The notes under the pieces: generated by a model
Databases searched by the model: none
What the model was told of the DNA's origin: nothing
Seen by the model: the letters and a program-made list of their open reading frames with translations, nothing else
Assembly (NCBI GenBank): GCA_964502525.1
Contig: CAZCXH010000204.1
Span: 1-7,572 of the forward strand
Direction of reading: 5' to 3'
Source of the DNA: DATLYB01 sp964502525
Lineage (GTDB): Bacteria; Bacteroidota; Bacteroidia; Chitinophagales; CAIOSU01
DNA: 7,572 bases
Made by a program: the position numbers and the translations under genes
Shown: positions 1 to 4,117 of the stretch, one piece after another
How the letters are laid out: every line of letters starts with the position of its first letter
Numbering within the stretch: the stretch's first letter is position 1

Positions 1-127
1 TTTAGAAAGCAAATACACCCTGCACAAATGCCAGGCAGGAAGTTTCAGACCATTTTGCTGATGCCAGTAAAATGGTTGATTTGGGTTGTAGCCGTCACAG
101 GTCAGGTTGGCGCGAGTTCCAAATTTT

Positions 128-480
128 TCATGCCGCGAGCAGTATTTGAGCCGGGATTCCGAGTTTTCGATGCAACACCGCATCACCTCAGCCGTCAGCG
201 GCTTGCGTTTATTAAGCAATTGAGAAACATAGCTTTTGCTGCCAAGAAGCGGTGTCAAATCTTTGTTGCTCCAGCCCTCCTTGCGCATCTTCAGCTTCAG
301 AACCTCAATCGGATCAGGAAGCGGCACCGAGTGATGTTTGTCTTCATAATCTTTAATCACCAAAAGCAGCAAAGCGAGTTCATCGCCTGCAGGCGTCTTA
401 GGACGCGCATCGAAAATCTGGCCGGCACGCTTCATCGCTGCATTATACTCCCGCTCATTCCCTATGATTTTTATTTTCAT
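128..480 (-). pseudogene. higA: HigA-type antitoxin (Xre/Cro helix-turn-helix), frameshifted near its C-terminus
   Basis: Read from ATG at 480-478, the frame gives a HigA-family antitoxin, the DNA-binding partner that neutralises a RelE-fold HigB mRNA interferase and represses its own operon. Visible are the N-terminal NEREYNAAMKRA stretch, an IFDARP turn, a PAGDELALLL helix, the PLPDPIEVLK linker (about residues 53-62), and a helix-turn-helix at about 71-100 (KDLTPLLGSKSYVSQLLNKR). After R101 (codon at 180-178) similarity stops in this frame but resumes one frame over as LHRKLGIPAQILLAA followed by TGA at 130-128, the usual HigA ending. The junction has two bases (177-176) where a codon is expected, a net loss of one base. 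Restored, the protein would be about 117 aa, normal for the family. Without correction the frame stays open to the window edge with unrelated sequence. This may be real decay or a sequencing or assembly error. Family assignment is confident; pseudogene status is less so. Confidence 0.75.
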
Positions 481-581
481 CGTTTTTTCTTTTTTACGTG
501 ACGGATTGCTTCAACATCAATTTCATCATATTCTCGCAGGGAGATACGTTCGGTTCGGAATGATGAAACCGAATCTGCTCT
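477..581 (-). pseudogene. Possible remnant of the HigB-type toxin, C-terminal tail only
   Basis: Directly upstream of higA, one minus-strand frame ends with EYDEIDVEAIRHVKKKKR and a TGA at 479-477 that overlaps the higA ATG, the tight overlap typical of higBA operons. The E-Y-D-x-I-D-x-x-x-I pattern resembles the end of RelE-fold HigB toxins, which precede higA in this family. The frame is open only from about 581 and has no ATG. The sequence before EYDEID (about TERISLR) does not show the expected core with conserved R, F, I and GTH residues, so most of the toxin is missing or replaced. An alternative reading is an AbrB/MazE-like swapped hairpin: the neighbouring frame gives VQIKSRFGFIIP and this one gives ERISLREYDEIDVE, together resembling that fold across a frame break. 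Position favours HigB. Either way the gene looks broken. Confidence 0.35.
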
Positions 582-841
582 TTATCTGAACAACTGCACT
601 CTCCACATTAGAACTGCCCCATGATCCGATCATTAAGCCTCCGGGACTGAAGAAAAGACCGATTACGAAAATGAACATCCCTCTATCCTGCCCTTTAGCC
701 ATTTCACAGAACTCATGAACATCAGGAGTGGCAAGAAAATATCGGTTATGAGTTGGTTGGATAATTTACTATCTTTCACTGCTAAAGAGAAGCCGGATTA
801 TTTGTCCGGCTTTTTTTATTTTACACTCCTGTAGTCAGCAA
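502..841. other. Gene-poor spacer between the higBA remnant and era
   Basis: I find no recognisable full gene here. On the minus strand an uninterrupted frame runs from about 765 to 526. From its first ATG (702-700) it would encode 58 residues, with a hydrophobic stretch MFIFVIGLFFSPGGLMIG and the ending VQIKSRFGFIIPNRTYLPARI; I recognise no family beyond a weak AbrB-like hint at the end. Adjacent frames carry other short open pieces that overlap it, which is what a decayed gene with several frameshifts would look like. The plus strand has only very short frames. A 5-base direct repeat (ccgaa, twice) lies on the minus strand where the two AbrB-like pieces change frame. The spacer ends with a strong plus-strand terminator and about 24 bases of leader before era. 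Confidence 0.4.
791..817 (+). terminator. Rho-independent terminator upstream of era
   Basis: A perfect 7-bp stem, AGCCGGA (791-797) pairing with TCCGGCT (805-811), closes a 7-base loop and runs into seven T residues (811-817), then a further T-rich stretch. The oligo-T tract is only on the plus-strand 3' side, so it ends rightward transcription. No intact plus-strand gene ends just before it, so it probably marks the end of an unrecognised small RNA or a lost gene. It also shields era from read-through. Confidence 0.85.
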
Positions 842-1717
842 ATGCATCACTCAGGCTTCGTCAGCATCATCGGCAGACCCAATGTCGGCAAATCAACGCT
901 GATGAACGCTTTGCTCGGAGAGAAACTCTCCATTGTTACGCCCAAAGCGCAAACCACCCGCCACCGCATAATTGGTGTGCTGAACGGAGATGATTATCAA
1001 ATTGTGTTTTCCGACACTCCCGGAATTGTTTTTGAACCCAAGTATGGGTTGCACAAGGCCATGCTGAAAACCATTGCCGGAGCGTTGGAAGATGCTGACC
1101 TCATCATTTTCCTGACGGATATTTTTGAAAAAAGCGAAGATGTGACTGCGTTCTTGAATGAAATGAAAAAAATCAGAGTTCCTAAAATCCTTGTCGTCAA
1201 CAAAATTGATCTCGCCAAGACAGGCAAGTTCGATGCACGGATAGATGAATGGCAGAATAAAAATTCTTTCAGCGAATCTATTGGTGTATCCGCGCTAAAG
1301 GAGTTAAACCTCGGCAAACTGCGGAATCTTATCATTAAATATTTACCGGAGCACCCGCCCTACTATCCGAAAGATGAACTAACAGACAGATCCGTGAGAT
1401 ATTTCGTTTCTGAAATTATAAGGGAGAAAATATTTCATAGTTATAAGCAGGAAATTCCCTATTCGTGCGAGGTGACAATTGCCGAGTATAAGGAGGATAA
1501 AAATATTGACCGGATAAGGGCTGAGATAATTGTAGAACGCGATTCTCAGAAAGCAATCCTGATCGGCAACAAGGGAAGCGCATTGAAAAAAGTAGGTACG
1601 GCTGCCAGGAAGGATATTGAAAAGTTTGTCGGAAAAAAGGTTTACCTCGAACTGTTTGTAAAGGTTAAGCCGGGATGGAGAGATGATGAGAACTTGCTGC
1701 GAGGCTTGGGATACTAA
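842..1717 (+). CDS. era: GTPase Era, 16S rRNA-binding ribosome assembly factor
   Basis: Era binds and hydrolyses GTP while bound near the 3' end of 16S rRNA during late 30S subunit maturation; it acts in the cytoplasm at the inner membrane face. The protein has 291 residues, the normal length. G1 (P-loop) is GRPNVGKST at 11-19; the switch I region includes QTTRHRI at 37-43; G3 is DTPG at 58-61; G4 is NKID at 120-123; G5 is SALK at 150-153. The C-terminal KH domain has its GxxG loop as GNKG at 232-235 and the typical Era ending VKVKPGWRDDENLLRGLGY. The first ATG fits the family's N-terminus (HHSGFVSIIGRPNVGKST), and no Shine-Dalgarno sequence precedes it. It begins 24 bases after the terminator's T tract, and I could not identify a promoter in that gap. 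All catalytic motifs are intact. Confidence 0.98.
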   Translation: MHHSGFVSIIGRPNVGKSTLMNALLGEKLSIVTPKAQTTRHRIIGVLNGDDYQIVFSDTPGIVFEPKYGLHKAMLKTIAGALEDADLIIFLTDIFEKSEDVTAFLNEMKKIRVPKILVVNKIDLAKTGKFDARIDEWQNKNSFSESIGVSALKELNLGKLRNLIIKYLPEHPPYYPKDELTDRSVRYFVSEIIREKIFHSYKQEIPYSCEVTIAEYKEDKNIDRIRAEIIVERDSQKAILIGNKGSALKKVGTAARKDIEKFVGKKVYLELFVKVKPGWRDDENLLRGLGY

Positions 1718-1942
1718 CCATGAACTCTCAAAGATTCGGGCAGCAATGCTGATCTCGCTTGTTTTAGGACAATAGAATTTCGTTGGCTTCCGTACAATAA
1801 CCCAAACAATTCCAAGTTATCCCGCGTAAATCGCCTTTCTTTATTAAACGTGAATGCTCATTTTTGCAGCACAAAAAAAACTTGAAGAAAGCACTTCAAT
1901 GAGTTTGTTCGCCAATCATCAATCATCAATCGTCAATCTCCA
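1718..1942. other. Spacer between era and lepB
   Basis: This 225-base AT-rich spacer has no coding sequence I can support. On the minus strand a 6-bp hairpin (TTGAAG at 1882-1887 with CTTCAA at 1894-1899, 6-base loop) is followed, after one base, by eight T residues (complement of 1880-1873). That is the form of a weak leftward terminator, but no leftward gene ends nearby, so it may be chance. The right end of the spacer is occupied by a 7-base tandem repeat that runs into the lepB start codon. Confidence 0.4.
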
Positions 1943-1947
1943 ATGAT
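1913..1947 (+). repeat. 7-base tandem repeat containing the lepB start codon
   Basis: Five consecutive 7-base units each begin with caat: two copies of caatcat (1913-1926), then caatcgt (1927-1933), caatctc (1934-1940), and a last unit, caatgat (1941-1947), which contains the lepB ATG at 1943-1945. The period is exact and only the last three bases vary. The array occupies the place where a ribosome binding site would lie and contains no purine-rich Shine-Dalgarno sequence. The reverse-complement side of the trmH array (3984-4018) has related units such as caattgt. Confidence 0.8.
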
Positions 1948-3355
1948 CTACCTCCTCATTTTTGGCCCTGTTGTAACGTTTTCCCTTGTCGTCATGCTGC
2001 TTGGCAATTTTTTCCAAAAAGCCGGGGAAGGCAGAAGCAAGGCAATGGTGCCGTTTCAAAACCTGCTGGCGCTGTTTAAAATAATTGACCGGACTCCGCT
2101 GTGGGGAGTGTTCTACTTCATTCCTTACATTAACATTATCTTAATTATCTGGATCATCACCGAATTCCTGAAGGTGTTTGACAGGCGCGATCTGCCGGCT
2201 CAGGTGCTCGGAATTTTCTTCGGTTATGTATATCTTCCTGTTCTTGCCATGACAAGCAAGATTCACTATGCAGGAACAAAGGCGGCCGTAAGGCGCTCCT
2301 CCACGCGCGAATGGATTGACGCTTTGATTTTTGCTGTGGTTGCAGCCACCATCATTCGCGCTTTCATCATTGAAGCATATACCATTCCGACTTCATCCAT
2401 GGAAAAAACGCTGCTTGTGGGCGATTTTCTTTTCGTGAGCAAATTTCACTATGGCCCGCGCGTTCCCATGACACCGCTGGCTTTCCCTTTTGCGCACCAT
2501 ACATTGCCGGGCACGGATATGAAATCATATTCTGATATAATCAAGCTGCCTTACTACCGCCTGCCAAAACTGCAAAACATCAAACGGAATGATATCGTTG
2601 TGTTCAACTGGCCGCAGGAAGACTTCCGCCCCGTTGACAAGCGGGAGAATTATATCAAACGTTGCGTGGGAATTCCGGGAGATACCGTTGAGGTGATAGC
2701 CGGAATATTGCAGGTCAACGGCAAAACGGCCTTTACCCCCGGGAAGATGCAGTATCAATACTACGTGCAGACGGATGGCTCGAACATCAATCCCAAGACC
2801 CTGGCTGATTACGATATCACGGATGCGAAAATGGTGGGGCAGGGAGCCTATCTGTTATTTCTTACTGATGAGAACTACCATAAGATTAAGAACTGGAAAA
2901 ATGTGAGGAATATCGAAAGAATTTTGGCCAAAAAAGGAGAAGTCCAGCAACAACGGTTCAGATTTCCGCCTGATATCGGCAAATTTCCATGGAATGTTGA
3001 CTACTACGGACCTGTGGTTGTTCCGAAAAAGGGAGCAACTGTGCAACTGAGCATGGATAATATCGCTATTTATGAGCGCATCATCAGCCTTTACGAACAT
3101 AATAAGCTGGAAAAAAGAGATAATAAAATATTCATCAACGGGCAGGAAGCCGATAGCTACACGTTCAGGATGGATTACTATTGGATGATGGGCGACAACC
3201 GGCTCAACTCCGAAGATTCGCGGTTCTGGGGCTTCGTGCCCGAAGATCATATTGTCGGCAAAGCATGGATCATATGGCTGTCATTGGATGAGGATAAAAC
3301 CTTCCTTAACAAGGTAAGATGGAGCAGGATGTTCAGCCTCATCAAGAGTACTTGA
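1943..3355 (+). CDS. lepB: Signal peptidase I, Bacteroidota-type long form with N-terminal membrane domain
   Basis: The membrane-bound serine protease that cleaves signal peptides from exported proteins, using a Ser/Lys dyad on the periplasmic side. At 470 residues it exceeds E. coli LepB (324). Hydrophobic segments lie at about 2-21, 52-75, 87-104 and 125-145; the last leads into the catalytic domain. The nucleophile box is IPTSSMEKTLLVGD with predicted Ser152; the Lys box is YIKRCVGIPGD with predicted Lys239; the last conserved box is MMGDNRLNSEDSRFWGFVPEDHIVGKAW at about 425-452. About 185 residues separate the Lys box from the last box, including a lysine- and tyrosine-rich insertion at roughly 260-400, common in this phylum. 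The first segment and its KAGEGRSKAMVPFQN loop are an extra N-terminal module, not part of the minimal peptidase. The start ATG lies inside a 7-base tandem repeat. The gene converges on trmH with 3 bases between stop codons. Confidence 0.96.
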   Translation: MIYLLIFGPVVTFSLVVMLLGNFFQKAGEGRSKAMVPFQNLLALFKIIDRTPLWGVFYFIPYINIILIIWIITEFLKVFDRRDLPAQVLGIFFGYVYLPVLAMTSKIHYAGTKAAVRRSSTREWIDALIFAVVAATIIRAFIIEAYTIPTSSMEKTLLVGDFLFVSKFHYGPRVPMTPLAFPFAHHTLPGTDMKSYSDIIKLPYYRLPKLQNIKRNDIVVFNWPQEDFRPVDKRENYIKRCVGIPGDTVEVIAGILQVNGKTAFTPGKMQYQYYVQTDGSNINPKTLADYDITDAKMVGQGAYLLFLTDENYHKIKNWKNVRNIERILAKKGEVQQQRFRFPPDIGKFPWNVDYYGPVVVPKKGATVQLSMDNIAIYERIISLYEHNKLEKRDNKIFINGQEADSYTFRMDYYWMMGDNRLNSEDSRFWGFVPEDHIVGKAWIIWLSLDEDKTFLNKVRWSRMFSLIKST

Positions 3356-3358
3356 AAA

Positions 3359-3979
3359 TTACAATTCCATGTTTCGTTTCAACCCTCTCGTTTTTCTCAA
3401 CTCCCTCAATACCCAATTTTTGTAAATATTCAATTGTTCCGACATAAGTTCCACTCGGTTGTACATCCCTTTGGCGTTTCGCTGGCGGAAGGCTTCATAC
3501 AATGTGACTGCGCAAGCCACAGAAATATTCAGGCTGTTCACCATCCCCGCCATCGGTATCATTAAAGTTTCATCGGCATGTTGCATGATTTCTTTGGTCA
3601 ATCCGTCTTTTTCATTTCCGAACATCAGTGCAACCGATCCGGTGAGGTCAGCTTCATGCAGCATTTTTCCGGGATGATCTGAACTCAGCGCATAAATTTT
3701 CCGGTAGCTGCTTTTTACCGCAGCCATGCATTTTTCCCGGTTCATGAAATAGTTCACCTCAACCCAATTGCGCGAACCTGATGATGTTTTCCTGCCAAAA
3801 CGCTTTGGCTTTGCGACCTTTTCGTTCAATGCGAAAATTTGATGAACACCGGTTGCGTCACATGAGCGCAGCACCGCTGAAATATTGTGCGGGTCGTTTA
3901 CGTTTTCGAGCACAACGGTGAGGTCAAGCTGGCGTTTGATGAGCACTGCTGCGATTTTTTGCTCGCGCACGGGAGTCAT
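3359..3979 (-). CDS. trmH: tRNA (guanosine(18)-2'-O)-methyltransferase TrmH, SPOUT family
   Basis: TrmH transfers a methyl group from S-adenosylmethionine to the 2'-hydroxyl of G18 in the tRNA D-loop. The protein is 206 residues, close to the family's usual size. Motif 1 is VVLENVNDPHNISAVLRSCDATGV at 22-45, with conserved Asn32 and the predicted catalytic Arg38. Motif 2 is VALMFGNEKDGLTKE at 116-130, with Glu123. Motif 3 is IPMAGMVNSLNISVACAVTLYEA at 141-163, which forms the SAM-binding trefoil knot with Asn148 and Asn151. The N-terminal KRQLDLTV and the post-knot RQRNAKGMYNR match the TrmH subgroup rather than the TrmL or RlmB subgroups. The C-terminal tail is basic (LRELRKTRGLKR), consistent with tRNA binding. 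A 7-base tandem repeat begins 4 bases upstream of the ATG. The stop codon faces that of lepB across 3 bases, with no space for a terminator. Confidence 0.95.
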   Translation of the reverse strand: MTPVREQKIAAVLIKRQLDLTVVLENVNDPHNISAVLRSCDATGVHQIFALNEKVAKPKRFGRKTSSGSRNWVEVNYFMNREKCMAAVKSSYRKIYALSSDHPGKMLHEADLTGSVALMFGNEKDGLTKEIMQHADETLMIPMAGMVNSLNISVACAVTLYEAFRQRNAKGMYNRVELMSEQLNIYKNWVLRELRKTRGLKRNMEL

Positions 3980-3983
3980 AGGT

Positions 3984-4018
3984 CGAATGACAATTGACGA
4001 ATTACGAATGACGAATTA
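3984..4018 (-). repeat. 7-base tandem repeat just upstream of the trmH start
   Basis: On the plus strand, five consecutive 7-base units begin with c and end in tga or tta: cgaatga, caattga, cgaatta, cgaatga, cgaatta. On the trmH coding strand they read as alternating tcattcg and taattcg with one tcaattg, ending 4 bases before the ATG. Further 7-base steps on the same phase (units starting cga at 4033, 4040 and 4047) suggest the array once extended to about 4053 and is eroding. It lies in the 138-base spacer between divergent trmH and the AsmA gene, so it could affect either. Confidence 0.8.
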
Positions 4019-4117
4019 TGCCAATGGCAGAACGATATGCGAATGGCGACAGCAAAATTGAGGGAAAACTTGTGATTTCAAATTAACTTCGGCTTTCTTT
4101 TGTAAAACGAATCGGTT

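Noticed and set aside
1..127. tRNA or other structured RNA near the left edge
   Set aside because: I looked for an acceptor stem, T-loop and anticodon arm on both strands and found no consistent fold.
28..501. Plus-strand open frame of 157 codons
   Set aside because: It lies antisense to higA, whose minus-strand translation shows clear family motifs. The plus frame has no recognisable domain and is best read as a shadow.
753..777. Bacteroidota-type promoter for era (TTG, then TATCTTTC)
   Set aside because: Spacing between the two elements is about 14 bases or less, short for the expected -33/-7 arrangement, and any transcript would meet the terminator at 791-817 before reaching era.
1873..1899. 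Minus-strand hairpin with eight T residues, terminator-like
   Set aside because: The stem is 6 bp and mostly A/T, one base separates it from the T run, and no leftward gene ends there. Not listed as a terminator.
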